Source: CAG-877 sp045125935
Lineage (GTDB): Bacteria; Bacillota_I; Bacilli_A; RF39; UBA660
Reading direction: 5' to 3'
Length of the DNA: 64,000 bases
Assembly: GCA_045125935.1 (NCBI GenBank)
Contig: JBGVNW010000002.1
Location: forward strand, 1-64,000
Positions 8,040-16,899 of this stretch are shown piece after piece. The notes under the pieces are model-generated. The model saw nothing but the letters and a program-made list of their open reading frames with translations, was not told where the DNA came from and did not search any database. Within the stretch, counting starts at the first letter, position 1; the number at the start of each line of letters is the position of its first letter. The translations under genes and the position numbers were made by a program.

Positions 8040-8690
8040 ATGGGACAAAAGGTAAATCCTAATGGACTTAGACTTGGTATCAATAAAGATTGGCAAGCTA
8101 AATGGTACGCTAATGGTAATGACTTTTCTAAAGTTTTAGCAAAAGATATTAAAATTCGTGAATACTTAGAAAAGAATTTAAAAAATGCTGGCGTAGCAAT
8201 GGTTGAAATCGAAAGAACTGCCAAGAGATGCGAAGTTGTTATTCAAACTTCTAAACCTGGTGTTATCATCGGAAAAGGTGGAGAAGGAATTGAAAAACTT
8301 AAAAAGGAATTATCAAAGATTGCTGATGAAAATATTCAAATCTCAATCGTTGATATTAAAAAAGCAGATTTAAATGCTCAATTAGTAGCTGAATCAATCG
8401 CTGATCAAATTACTAATAGAGCTTCATTCCGTATGGCTCAAAAACGTGCAATCAAAAATGCAATGAAAGCTGGAGCTAAAGGAATTAAAACATCAGTATC
8501 TGGACGTTTAGGCGGAGCTGATATGGCACGTAGCGAAGGATACACAGAAGGAACTATTCCTCTACATACATTAAGAGCAGATGTTGATTATGCAACAGCA
8601 GAAGCTGATACAACATTTGGAAAAATTGGTGTAAAGGTTTGGATCTATAAGGGAGAAATCCTAAATAAAAAGGCTAAAGGAGGTAATTAA
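8040..8690 (+). CDS. rpsC: 30S ribosomal protein S3
   Basis: A 216-residue mRNA-entry protein. It has the MGQKVNPNGLRLGI start, a KH domain with GVIIGKGGEGIEKL at about residues 74-87, and the C-terminal GRLGGADMARSE motif. AGGAGG precedes the ATG; rplP follows one base after its stop. Confidence 0.97.
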   Translation: MGQKVNPNGLRLGINKDWQAKWYANGNDFSKVLAKDIKIREYLEKNLKNAGVAMVEIERTAKRCEVVIQTSKPGVIIGKGGEGIEKLKKELSKIADENIQISIVDIKKADLNAQLVAESIADQITNRASFRMAQKRAIKNAMKAGAKGIKTSVSGRLGGADMARSEGYTEGTIPLHTLRADVDYATAEADTTFGKIGVKVWIYKGEILNKKAKGGN

Positions 8691-8691
8691 T

Positions 8692-9123
8692 ATGTTAATA
8701 CCGTCAAGAACTAAATATCGTCGTGTTCATAGATTACCTTACGAAGGAAGATCTCGTGGAAATAGAGAATTACATTTTGGAGAATACGGTCTTCAAGCTA
8801 AAGAAGGAGCTTGGATTACAGCTAATCAAATCGAAGCTGCTCGTATAGCTATGACTCGTTATATGAAACGTGGTGGTAAAGTTTGGATTAATATTTTTCC
8901 ACACATGCCATTAACTAAAAAGCCTATTGGTACAAGACAAGGTAAAGGTAAAGGTAACGTTGAAGGATGGGTTGCTGTTGTTAAAGAAGGCAAAATCATG
9001 TTTGAAATCGCTGGTGTTGATGAAGCAACAGCACGTGAAGCTTTACGTCTTGCCTCTCATAAATTACCAGTAGCAACAAAATTTGTAATGAAAGAAAATG
9101 GTGGTGAATCAAATGAAGGTTAA
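8692..9123 (+). CDS. rplP: 50S ribosomal protein L16
   Basis: A 143-residue protein near the A-site, with RTKYRRVHR at the start and the MGKGKG-equivalent RQGKGKGNVEGWVA segment at about residues 83-96. Its 3' end overlaps the start of rpmC by 11 bases, suggesting coupled translation. Confidence 0.96.
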   Translation: MLIPSRTKYRRVHRLPYEGRSRGNRELHFGEYGLQAKEGAWITANQIEAARIAMTRYMKRGGKVWINIFPHMPLTKKPIGTRQGKGKGNVEGWVAVVKEGKIMFEIAGVDEATAREALRLASHKLPVATKFVMKENGGESNEG

Positions 9124-9307
9124 AGAAGTTAGAGAATTATCAACAGAAGAAATTAACAAAAAGTTAGTTGAAGCAAAAGAAGAATTATTCAACTTACGTT
9201 TCCAACAAGCAACAGGAAACCTAGAAAAACCTTCTAGAATTAGAGAATTAAGACACACCGTTGCAAGATATAAAACCGTTCTAAGAGAACGTGAGATTAG
9301 CGAGTAG
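9113..9307 (+). CDS. rpmC: 50S ribosomal protein L29
   Basis: A 64-residue two-helix protein beside the tunnel exit. The start at 9113 (MKVKEVREL) is preferred because GGTGGTGA lies just upstream inside rplP; a frame from 9098 only translates the ribosome site. The conserved LFNLRFQQATGNLE and RIRELRHTVAR motifs are present. Confidence 0.95.
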   Translation: MKVKEVRELSTEEINKKLVEAKEELFNLRFQQATGNLEKPSRIRELRHTVARYKTVLREREISE

Positions 9308-9319
9308 GAGGGTAATAAA

Positions 9320-9580
9320 GTGGAAAAGAAAATTAGAAAAGAATTAGTTGGTAAAGTAGTAAGCTCAACTAATGATAAAACAATCACTGTTTTAGTAGAA
9401 ACTTATAAAAACCATCCGTTATATCACAAAAGAGTTAAAAGCTCTAAAAAATATTGTGTACATGATGAAAAGAATATTGCTAAAGTTGGAGATACAGTTC
9501 GTATAGTAGAAACTAGACCATTATCAAAAACTAAGCATTTCTATTTAAAAGAAATCGTAAAAGAAGCAGTTATTATTTAA
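9320..9580 (+). CDS. rpsQ: 30S ribosomal protein S17
   Basis: An 86-residue primary 16S rRNA binder with an OB fold; RKELVGKVVS and ETRPLSKTKHFYL are characteristic. It starts with GTG, 7 bases after AGGAGGG. Confidence 0.95.
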   Translation: MEKKIRKELVGKVVSSTNDKTITVLVETYKNHPLYHKRVKSSKKYCVHDEKNIAKVGDTVRIVETRPLSKTKHFYLKEIVKEAVII

Positions 9581-9607
9581 CGCTTAGATGAGAAGGAGGA
9601 ATAATCT

Positions 9608-9976
9608 ATGTTACAACAAGAAAGCCGTATGAAGGTTGCTGACAACTCTGGTGCACGTGAATTATTAGTTATCCGTGTTCTAGGTGGAAGTAAAGTTAAA
9701 ACAGGTAACATTGGTGATGTAGTAGTTGGAACAGTAAAGAGTGCGATTCCAAACTCACCAATTCCAAAAGGAAAAGTTGTAAAAGCAGTTATCGTTCGTA
9801 GTCGTCAAGGCGTTCGTCGTGAAGATGGAAGTTACATTAAGTTCGATGACAATGCTTGTGTTATCATTCGTGATGACAAGAGTCCGATAGGAACTCGTAT
9901 TTTTGGACCAGTAGCAAGAGAACTTCGTGAAAAAGATTACATGAAAATCGTGTCTTTAGCAAAAGAAGTACTATAA
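9608..9976 (+). CDS. rplN: 50S ribosomal protein L14
   Basis: A 122-residue interface protein, canonical length. The start MLQQESRMKVADNSGAREL and the DDNACVIIRDDKSPIGTRI signature identify it. First gene of the classical spc segment; AAGGAGGA precedes the ATG. Confidence 0.97.
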   Translation: MLQQESRMKVADNSGARELLVIRVLGGSKVKTGNIGDVVVGTVKSAIPNSPIPKGKVVKAVIVRSRQGVRREDGSYIKFDDNACVIIRDDKSPIGTRIFGPVARELREKDYMKIVSLAKEVL

Positions 9977-9989
9977 TAGGAGGATAAAT

Positions 9990-10301
9990 ATGAACTTTAA
10001 AGTAGGAGATGAAGTTGTAGTTATCGCTGGTTCTGATAAAGGTAAAAAAGGAAAAGTAATTAAAACATTAAGAGAAGAAAATAAGGTAGTAGTTGAAGGT
10101 GTTCATACGATTAAAAAACATCAAAGATCAACTGCAACTGAAACTGGTGGAATACTTGAAGTAGAAGCACCAGTTCATGCATCAAATGTTATGATAATTG
10201 ATCCTAAAACTAAAAAAAGAACTAGAGTAGGACATACAACAGATACAAAAACAAATAAAAAAATAAGAATAGCAAAAAAATCAAACGAAAAGCTTGATTA
10301 A
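9990..10301 (+). CDS. rplX: 50S ribosomal protein L24
   Basis: A 103-residue assembly-initiator protein with a KOW motif at the start (GDEVVVIAGSDKGKKGKV) and the EGGI/ETGGILEVEAPVHASNV segment. Standard neighbour order between L14 and L5. Confidence 0.96.
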   Translation: MNFKVGDEVVVIAGSDKGKKGKVIKTLREENKVVVEGVHTIKKHQRSTATETGGILEVEAPVHASNVMIIDPKTKKRTRVGHTTDTKTNKKIRIAKKSNEKLD

Positions 10302-10318
10302 TTGGAAGGAGGGTAACT

Positions 10319-10858
10319 ATGAACCGCCTAAAAGAGAAATACTTAAATGAAGTTGTTCCAAGTTTAATGAGTAAATATAATTATAAGTCAATTATGGAAG
10401 TTCCAAAATTAGAAAAAATCGTTATTAATATCGGTGTTGGTGATGCAACAGGAAATTCTAAATTAATAGATGCAGCTGTAGCAGACCTAGCAAAGATTTC
10501 TGGACAAAAACCAGTAGTTACAAGAGCTAAAAAATCAATCGCTGGATTTAAAGTAAGAGAAGGCCAAGCAATTGGTTGCAAAGTTACACTAAGAGGAGAA
10601 AATATGTATAACTTTATGGATAAGTTAATTTCAATTTCACTTCCTCGTGTAAGAGACTTCCGTGGAGTTAGTCCAAAAGCTTTTGATGGTAGAGGAAACT
10701 ACACAATGGGAATTAAAGAACAATTAATCTTTTCAGAAATCGATTATGATGATGTTGTAAAAGTTCGTGGTATGGATATCGTATTCGTAACAACAGCTAA
10801 ATCAAACGAAGAATCATTTGACTTATTAAATGGACTTGGAATTCCTTTTAGAAAGTAA
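10319..10858 (+). CDS. rplE: 50S ribosomal protein L5
   Basis: A 179-residue 5S rRNA-binding protein with KIVINIGVGDA near the start, RAKKSIAGFKVREG in the middle and the RGMDIVFVTTAKS C-terminal motif. GGAAGGAGGG precedes the ATG. Confidence 0.97.
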   Translation: MNRLKEKYLNEVVPSLMSKYNYKSIMEVPKLEKIVINIGVGDATGNSKLIDAAVADLAKISGQKPVVTRAKKSIAGFKVREGQAIGCKVTLRGENMYNFMDKLISISLPRVRDFRGVSPKAFDGRGNYTMGIKEQLIFSEIDYDDVVKVRGMDIVFVTTAKSNEESFDLLNGLGIPFRK

Positions 10859-10871
10859 TAGGAGGAATATT

Positions 10872-11057
10872 ATGGCAAAAAAAAGTATGATTATTAAAGC
10901 TAATAGACCACAAAAATACAAAGTACGTGAGTATACAAGATGTACTCGTTGCGGTCGTCCACACGCAGTTATGAGTAAATTCGGAATCTGCCGTATTTGC
11001 TTCCGTGAATTAGCTTACAAAGGACAAATACCAGGAATTAAGAAATCAAGCTGGTAA
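10872..11057 (+). CDS. rpsN: 30S ribosomal protein S14, zinc-binding type
   Basis: A 61-residue short S14. The start at 10872 (MAKKSMIIKANR) follows AGGAGGA; the open frame back to 10830 lies inside rplE. Two CxxC pairs (CTRCG and CRICF) form the zinc site of the C+ type, as in most Bacillota. Confidence 0.95.
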   Translation: MAKKSMIIKANRPQKYKVREYTRCTRCGRPHAVMSKFGICRICFRELAYKGQIPGIKKSSW

Positions 11058-11077
11058 TTGGAAAGGAGGAGTTAAAA

Positions 11078-11479
11078 ATGGCAGTAGTAACAGATACAAT
11101 TGCAGATATGTTAACACGCATTCGTAATGCTAACCAAATGCGTTATGAAGAAGTACAAGTTCCTGCTTCTAATATTAAAGTAGAAATCGCAAGAATTCTA
11201 AAGGAAGAAGGATTTATTAAAGATTATAAAGTAGTTAAAGATGATGCTCAAGGAACAATAGTTTTAACTTTAAAATATACAGCAAAGAAAGAAAGAGTTA
11301 TCACTGGACTAAAAAGAATTTCAAAACCTGGACTTCGTGTATATGCTAAGAACGATGAAGTACCAAAAGTACAAAACGGATTAGGAATCGCTATTATTTC
11401 TACATCAAAAGGAATAATGACTGATAAAGAAGCTCGTAAACAAAATATAGGTGGGGAAGTTCTAGCTTATATTTGGTAA
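11078..11479 (+). CDS. rpsH: 30S ribosomal protein S8
   Basis: A 133-residue central-domain rRNA binder. DTIADMLTRIRNANQ at the N-terminus and GIAIISTSKGIMTDKEARK near the end are diagnostic. S8 represses the spc operon in E. coli; here a small hairpin follows the gene, but a link is not shown. Confidence 0.97.
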   Translation: MAVVTDTIADMLTRIRNANQMRYEEVQVPASNIKVEIARILKEEGFIKDYKVVKDDAQGTIVLTLKYTAKKERVITGLKRISKPGLRVYAKNDEVPKVQNGLGIAIISTSKGIMTDKEARKQNIGGEVLAYIW

Positions 11480-11504
11480 TTAAAGACAAAGAGAGTTTGA
11501 AACC

Positions 11505-11522
11505 CATGAAAACATGGTGAAT
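11505..11522 (+). promoter_or_regulatory. small hairpin between rpsH and rplF
   Basis: In the 70-base spacer, CCATG and CATGG close over an AAAA loop. There is no T tract, so it is not a terminator. It may affect mRNA stability or be chance. Confidence 0.25.
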
Positions 11523-11549
11523 TTAAAATGAGATATAGGAGGTGTCAAT

Positions 11550-12080
11550 ATGAGCCGTATTGGAAATCGTATAATTACAGTTCCTGAAGGAGTTACTGTT
11601 GAAAATGTTAATAACGTTGTAACTGTAAAAGGACCAAAAGGATCTTTAACACAACCAATGTTAAAAGGCATCACAATGAAACAAGAAGGAAATGAAATTA
11701 CATTAGAACGTTTAAATGAAAATGCAAAGGCAATGCATGGAACTATGAACGCTTTAATCAATAACATGATTACAGGTGTTACAAATGGTTATGCTAAAAC
11801 ACTAGAAATTATTGGTGTTGGATACCGTTTCAACGTTCAAGGAAACAAATTAGTAATAAGCGCTGGTTATTCACATCCAGTTGAGATGATGATTCCAGAA
11901 GGATTAACAGTAGAAGCTAACGGAAATACTGAAATTACTGTAAAAGGTATTGATAAAGTATTAGTTGGAGAATTTGCTGCTAATATTAGAAAAGTAAGAC
12001 AACCTGAACCATACAAAGGTAAAGGAATTCGTTACAAAGATGAACATATTCGTCGTAAAGAAGGAAAGAAAGCTGCTTAA
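11550..12080 (+). CDS. rplF: 50S ribosomal protein L6
   Basis: A 176-residue protein of two tandem similar domains, with SRIGNRIITVPEGV at the start and the signature EPYKGKGIRYKDE near the C-terminus. ATAGGAGGTG precedes the ATG. Confidence 0.97.
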   Translation: MSRIGNRIITVPEGVTVENVNNVVTVKGPKGSLTQPMLKGITMKQEGNEITLERLNENAKAMHGTMNALINNMITGVTNGYAKTLEIIGVGYRFNVQGNKLVISAGYSHPVEMMIPEGLTVEANGNTEITVKGIDKVLVGEFAANIRKVRQPEPYKGKGIRYKDEHIRRKEGKKAA

Positions 12081-12102
12081 TTAGTAGGAAGGAGAAATTA
12101 AA

Positions 12103-12465
12103 ATGATAAAGAAAGAATCACGTAATAGTATGCGTATTACTCGTCATGAAAGAATTCGTAAGACAATCATGGGAACTAGCACATTACCAAGATTATGCGT
12201 ATTCCGTTCTAACACAGGAATTTATGCACAAATCATTGATGATGAAACTAGAACTACTCTTGTATCTGCTTCCTCATTAGATAAAGATTTAAAACTTACA
12301 AACGGAAGTAATGTAGAAGCAGCTAAAGTTGTTGGAAAAGCAATCGCTGAAAAAGCAACAAAAGCAAAAATCACAAAAGTAGTATTTGATAGAGGTGGAT
12401 ACCTTTATCATGGACGTGTAAAAGCTTTAGCTGAAGCAGCACGTGAAAATGGATTAGAATTCTAA
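12103..12465 (+). CDS. rplR: 50S ribosomal protein L18
   Basis: A 120-residue 5S rRNA binder. The basic N-terminus with RHERIRKTIMGTSTLPRLCV and the closing DRGGYLYHGRVKALAEAARE are typical. GGAAGGAG lies upstream. Confidence 0.96.
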   Translation: MIKKESRNSMRITRHERIRKTIMGTSTLPRLCVFRSNTGIYAQIIDDETRTTLVSASSLDKDLKLTNGSNVEAAKVVGKAIAEKATKAKITKVVFDRGGYLYHGRVKALAEAARENGLEF

Positions 12466-12477
12466 TAGGAGGGTATT

Positions 12478-12987
12478 ATGCAAAAGAAAACTCATGAGCC
12501 TAAAGAAAAACTTTTAGAAGAATTAGTAATTGACGTAAAGAGCGTTGTAAAAGTTAACAAAGGTGGACGTCAAAGAAGATATTCTGCTATAGTTGTAGTA
12601 GGTGACCGTAAAGGTAAAGTTGGATTAGGTATTGGAAAAGCTAATGAAGTACCTGATGCAATCAAGAAAGCAATTCAAGATGCAAATAAAAAATTAATCA
12701 CAATACCTCTAATCGATGGAAGAACAGTTGCACATGAAGCAATTGGAACAGCTGGAGCTGCAAGAGTTATTATTAAACCTGCATCAGCTGGTACTGGTAT
12801 TATCGCTGGTGGTTCTGTTCGTGCTATTTTAGAATTAGCAGGAATTCGTGATGTTGTCTCTAAATCACTAGGAGCAAGAACAAAATTAAATATGGCTACA
12901 GCTGCATTAAATGCACTTAAGTCAATCAAAACTCCAGAGCAAGTTGCAGAACTTCGTGGAAAAACAGTAGAGGAGATATTAGGATAA
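12478..12987 (+). CDS. rpsE: 30S ribosomal protein S5
   Basis: A 169-residue decoding-fidelity protein with the double-stranded-RNA-binding motif KVNKGGRQRRYSAIVVVGD and the AGTGIIAGGSVRAILE signature. Its stop overlaps the ATG of rplO by one base (TAATG). The gene that normally lies between them, rpmD (L30), is absent. Confidence 0.97.
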   Translation: MQKKTHEPKEKLLEELVIDVKSVVKVNKGGRQRRYSAIVVVGDRKGKVGLGIGKANEVPDAIKKAIQDANKKLITIPLIDGRTVAHEAIGTAGAARVIIKPASAGTGIIAGGSVRAILELAGIRDVVSKSLGARTKLNMATAALNALKSIKTPEQVAELRGKTVEEILG

Positions 12988-13430
12988 TGAAATTACATGA
13001 ATTAGAAAAAAATATCGGTGCTACTCATGCAAAAAAACGTGTAGGACGTGGATCAGGTAGTGGTCTTGGTAAAACAAGTGGTCGCGGACAAAAAGGACAA
13101 AAAGCACGTAGTGGTGGTAGTATAAATCCAGTATTTGAAGGTGGACAATTACCATTATATAGAAGACTTCCAAAAAGAGGATTTACTAACGGGAAGTTCA
13201 GAACAAGATATGCTGTTATCAATTTATCAGACTTAAATGTATTTGAAGATGGTACAGTAGTAACACCAGCTTTATTAAAAGAAACTGGTTTAATTAAAAA
13301 TCAATTAGATGGAATTAAAGTATTAAGCAATGGTAAGTTAGAAAGAAAGCTTACAATTCAAGCTCATAAATTCTCAACTACAGCTTTAGAAAAGATCGAA
13401 GAGTCAGGAAGCAAAGCTGAGGTGATCTAA
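12987..13430 (+). CDS. rplO: 50S ribosomal protein L15
   Basis: A 147-residue 50S protein. The glycine-rich start GRGSGSGLGKTSGRGQKGQK and the GQLPLYRRLPKRGF segment are diagnostic. It follows rpsE directly with a one-base overlap, without an intervening rpmD, and ends one base before secY. Confidence 0.96.
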   Translation: MKLHELEKNIGATHAKKRVGRGSGSGLGKTSGRGQKGQKARSGGSINPVFEGGQLPLYRRLPKRGFTNGKFRTRYAVINLSDLNVFEDGTVVTPALLKETGLIKNQLDGIKVLSNGKLERKLTIQAHKFSTTALEKIEESGSKAEVI

Positions 13431-13431
13431 T

Positions 13432-14706
13432 ATGTTTAGTACTATGAAGCAATTATTTTCTCCTGTGAATAAAGATTTAAGAAAAAGAATTTACTTCACA
13501 TTAGGAGCATTAATGATCTTCATATTGGGTATCTCAATTAGAGTACCAGGTACTCAAGAGCTTACTAGTAATTTAGGGTTCTTGGAACTAATAAACGCCA
13601 TGGGTGGAGGAGCTCTACAAAACTTCTCAATATTTGCCCTAGGAGTTACACCTTATATCACTGCTTCAATCATTATGCAATTATTACAAATGGATATAAT
13701 TCCATATTTTGCAGAATTAAGTAAACAAGGTCCAACAGGACGTCAAAAGTTAAACCAAATAACTAGATATATGGGAATATTATTCGCATTTATCGAAGGT
13801 TATGCATTTGCATTTGCATTTATTGGTAAAACTGGTAGTGCAATAGAATATTTATATATTGCAACAATATTAACTGCTGGAACTTCATTCTTGTTATGGT
13901 TAGGTGACCAAATTACTCAAAAGGGTATTGGCAACGGAATGAGCCTAATCATCATGGCAGGAATTATTGCAACTCTTCCACAAATGTTTATTGATGCATT
14001 TACAAATTTAATAGCATTTGATGGAACTGCTCAAATAATAACTTTAGGAGTAATTAAGTTTTTAATATTCACATTGTTATACTTTGCAATAGTTATTGGC
14101 GTAATATTTGTTCAAGAAGCTGAACGCCGCATTCCAATTCAATATTCAAATAAATCAACAACTGCTTTTGGAAGTGCTGCACAAAGTTTCATGCCAATTA
14201 AAATTAACTCTGCAGGAGTTGTTCCTGTAATCTTTGCATCAAGTCTATTATCTATACCAAGTATAATAGCTCAAGTAATAAAAAAAGAAAGTTTCACTGT
14301 ATTTGTTCAAAAATATTTAACATATACTACTCCAGTAGGATTCTTAATATATGTAGTGTTAATTTTCTTCTTTGCATACTTCTACACATTTATTCAATTA
14401 AAACCAGAAGAATTTGCAAAGAACTTACAAGAAAATGGTGGATATATTCCAGGAATTAGACCAGGAGAAGAAACTAAGAAACATATAAGCAGAGTATTAT
14501 CAAGATTAACTATTTTAGGAGCAACATTCCTAGTGATTATTGCTGGCCTACCAATTTTATTCTCAAATTTAACAAGCTTACCAACATCAGTGTCAATTGG
14601 TGGAACAGGTTTATTAATCGTAGTTGGTGTAGCACTAGAAACATACAAACAACTAGAAGGAAGCTTGCTAACAAGAAGTTATAAAAGAGGATATAGTAGA
14701 AGGTAA
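13432..14706 (+). CDS. secY: protein translocase subunit SecY
   Basis: The 424-residue channel of the Sec translocon in the inner membrane. Ten hydrophobic segments can be traced; the plug-region, TPYITASIIMQLLQ in TM2 and the conserved cytoplasmic loop GIRPGEET are visible. The stop is 3 bases before adk. Placement after L15 is universal in Bacilli. Confidence 0.97.
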   Translation: MFSTMKQLFSPVNKDLRKRIYFTLGALMIFILGISIRVPGTQELTSNLGFLELINAMGGGALQNFSIFALGVTPYITASIIMQLLQMDIIPYFAELSKQGPTGRQKLNQITRYMGILFAFIEGYAFAFAFIGKTGSAIEYLYIATILTAGTSFLLWLGDQITQKGIGNGMSLIIMAGIIATLPQMFIDAFTNLIAFDGTAQIITLGVIKFLIFTLLYFAIVIGVIFVQEAERRIPIQYSNKSTTAFGSAAQSFMPIKINSAGVVPVIFASSLLSIPSIIAQVIKKESFTVFVQKYLTYTTPVGFLIYVVLIFFFAYFYTFIQLKPEEFAKNLQENGGYIPGIRPGEETKKHISRVLSRLTILGATFLVIIAGLPILFSNLTSLPTSVSIGGTGLLIVVGVALETYKQLEGSLLTRSYKRGYSRR

Positions 14707-14709
14707 TAT

Positions 14710-15366
14710 ATGAAAAATATTATGTTTATCGCTCCACCTGCGGCGGGTAAAGGTACCCAAGCAGAATTAGTAGTTCAAAAATATAACATTCCTCACATCT
14801 CAACTGGTGATATCCTAAGAGATATTTCCAAAGAAGATAGTGAAATAGGACATTATGTATTTGAAACACTATCAAGTGGAAGATTAGTAAAAGATGAAAT
14901 TACATATCAATTAATAGAAGATCGTTTAAAGAAAGACGATTGCAAAAGTGGCTTTATAATAGACGGTTTTCCAAGAACAGTTGCTCAAGCAATTGAATAT
15001 GATAAAATTTTATCAAATCTAGGATATACAATTGGTAATGTAATATACATTAATATAAATGAAAAAACATTAGAAAAAAGAATTACAGGTAGAAGAATTT
15101 GTGAAGACTGTAAAATGATTTATAATATAAATGAACCAAGCAGTTCTCCACAAGTTGAATCTATATGTGATAACTGTGGTGGAAAACTATATCAAAGAAA
15201 TGATGATAACTTAGCATCATTCCAAACTAGATATAAAATGTATCAAGAAAAAACTGAACCGATACTAGAACACTACAGAAGTAAAAATGTATTATACGAA
15301 GTAAATGGTGAAGACACTGTTGAAAACGTATTTAAGAAAATAGACAAAATTATTAGTGAAAAATAA
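14710..15366 (+). CDS. adk: adenylate kinase, zinc-LID type
   Basis: A 218-residue kinase (ATP + AMP to 2 ADP). The LID domain has two CxxC pairs (RRICEDCKMI and ESICDNCGGK), so it binds zinc as in Gram-positive forms. DGFPRTVAQA and the GRLVKDE region are canonical. The P-loop reads APPAAGKGTQ instead of the common GxPGAGKGT: two glycines are alanines, while the catalytic Lys is kept. Activity is likely but the loop is unusual. Confidence 0.95.
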   Translation: MKNIMFIAPPAAGKGTQAELVVQKYNIPHISTGDILRDISKEDSEIGHYVFETLSSGRLVKDEITYQLIEDRLKKDDCKSGFIIDGFPRTVAQAIEYDKILSNLGYTIGNVIYININEKTLEKRITGRRICEDCKMIYNINEPSSSPQVESICDNCGGKLYQRNDDNLASFQTRYKMYQEKTEPILEHYRSKNVLYEVNGEDTVENVFKKIDKIISEK

Positions 15367-15379
15367 TGGAGATGATTAA

Positions 15380-16126
15380 ATGATTACATTAAAAAGCAAA
15401 CGAGAAATAGAACTTCTTTCCATTGCTGGTAACATTGTCTATAAAACACATAAGTATCTATTACCATATATAAAAGAAGGTATAAAGACTAAAGAATTAG
15501 ATAAGTTAGCAGAAGACTTTATTATAAGTCAGGGTGCTACACCTTCTTTTAAAGGATACAACGGCTTTCCAACAGCCCTATGCATAAGTATTAACTCTGA
15601 AGTAGTCCACGGTTTTCCAAGCGATAGAGTCTTAAAAAATGGTGACATTGTATCAATCGACATTGGAGCTTGTTATAAAGGTTATCATGGAGACTCAGCT
15701 TGGACATACGCCGTTGGCGAAATATCAGATGAAAACAAATATTTATTGGAACATACTGAAAAATCTTTATTCATTGGATTAGAACAAGTAAAACCTGGCA
15801 ACCGTGTAGGTGACATAGGTTATGCTATCGAAACATATGCTAAAGAACATAATTTAGGTGTTGTAAGAGAATTGTGTGGACATGGTGTTGGAACAAAAGT
15901 TCATGAAGATCCAGAAGTTCCTAATTTTGGTACTCCAAATACAGGAGCAAGACTAAAAGAAGGAATGGTAATAGCAGTAGAACCAATGCTAACATTGGGT
16001 AGTCCGAGAATCTTTGTTCATGATGATGAGTGGACAGTAGAAACAGAGGACGGTCGTCCATCAGCCCATTTTGAACACACAGTTGTAGTAACTGCCGATG
16101 GATATAAAATCTTGACAGGAGAGTGA
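15380..16126 (+). CDS. map: methionine aminopeptidase type I
   Basis: A 248-residue metalloprotease removing the initiator Met. All five ligands can be seen: Asp in SIDIGACYKGYHGD (two), His in HGVGTKVHEDP, Glu in AVEPML and Glu in FEHTVVV. Ends with TGA, one of the clear TGA stops in this window, and lies 4 bases before infA. Confidence 0.96.
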   Translation: MITLKSKREIELLSIAGNIVYKTHKYLLPYIKEGIKTKELDKLAEDFIISQGATPSFKGYNGFPTALCISINSEVVHGFPSDRVLKNGDIVSIDIGACYKGYHGDSAWTYAVGEISDENKYLLEHTEKSLFIGLEQVKPGNRVGDIGYAIETYAKEHNLGVVRELCGHGVGTKVHEDPEVPNFGTPNTGARLKEGMVIAVEPMLTLGSPRIFVHDDEWTVETEDGRPSAHFEHTVVVTADGYKILTGE

Positions 16127-16130
16127 AAAG

Positions 16131-16346
16131 ATGGCTAAGGAAGATACAATTGAAATAGAAGGTAAAGTTCTTGAAATCATCCCAGGCGGGAAATTCAAAG
16201 TTCAACTAGAAAATGGACACATTGTGGAAGCTCACGTTTCTGGTAAAATACGAATGAACTATATTCGCATCTTAGCAGGAGATACCGTAATGATAGAACT
16301 ATCGCCTTATGACTTAACACGTGGGCGTATTACCTATCGTAAATAA
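16131..16346 (+). CDS. infA: translation initiation factor IF-1
   Basis: A 71-residue OB-fold protein that binds the A-site during initiation. EGKVLEIIPGGKFKVQLENG and SPYDLTRGRITYR are the family hallmarks. It keeps the Bacillus order map-infA-rpmJ. Confidence 0.97.
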   Translation: MAKEDTIEIEGKVLEIIPGGKFKVQLENGHIVEAHVSGKIRMNYIRILAGDTVMIELSPYDLTRGRITYRK

Positions 16347-16360
16347 TAGGAGGGATATTA

Positions 16361-16474
16361 ATGAAAGTAAAAGCATCAGTAAAACCAATGTGCGAAAAAT
16401 GTAAAATTGTAAAGCGCAAGGGTAAAATAAGAGTAATTTGTGAAAATCCAAAGCACAAACAAGTTCAAGGATAA
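16361..16474 (+). CDS. rpmJ: 50S ribosomal protein L36
   Basis: A 37-residue protein starting MKVKASVKPMCEKCK. It has the zinc ligands CxxC, Cys and His (ICENPKHKQ), so it is the zinc-containing form. ATAGGAGGG lies 9 bases upstream. Confidence 0.96.
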   Translation: MKVKASVKPMCEKCKIVKRKGKIRVICENPKHKQVQG

Positions 16475-16492
16475 TTATTAGGAGGGAATTAA

Positions 16493-16861
16493 ATGGCACG
16501 TATTAAAGGTGTAGACATTCCAAATGACAAGCATATTTGTATTTCATTAACATACATCTATGGAATTGGAAGAAGTCTAGCAAAACAAATTCTAAAAGAA
16601 GTAAACATTGATCCAACAACAAAGACAAAAGATTTATCTCAAGATGATTTAATCAAGATTCGTGATGAAATTAACAAACATTTAACTGAAGGTGACTTAC
16701 GTCGTGAAGTTAGTATGAATATCAAAACTAAGATGGAAATCAATTCATACGAAGGAAGCCGTCATAAAAAAGGATTACCTGTAAGAGGACAAAGAACTAA
16801 TCGTAATGCTCGTACTCGTAAGGGTAAAGGAAAAGTTGTAGCAAATAAGAAGAAAGTTTAG
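16493..16861 (+). CDS. rpsM: 30S ribosomal protein S13
   Basis: A 122-residue 30S head protein. ARIKGVDIPNDKHICISLTYIYGIGR at the start (helix-two-turns-helix) and GLPVRGQRTNRNARTRKG near the end identify it. TTAGGAGGG precedes the ATG. Confidence 0.97.
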   Translation: MARIKGVDIPNDKHICISLTYIYGIGRSLAKQILKEVNIDPTTKTKDLSQDDLIKIRDEINKHLTEGDLRREVSMNIKTKMEINSYEGSRHKKGLPVRGQRTNRNARTRKGKGKVVANKKKV

Positions 16862-16899
16862 TTAGAAACGTTTTAAAATAAAAAAAGGAGGTAAGACTT

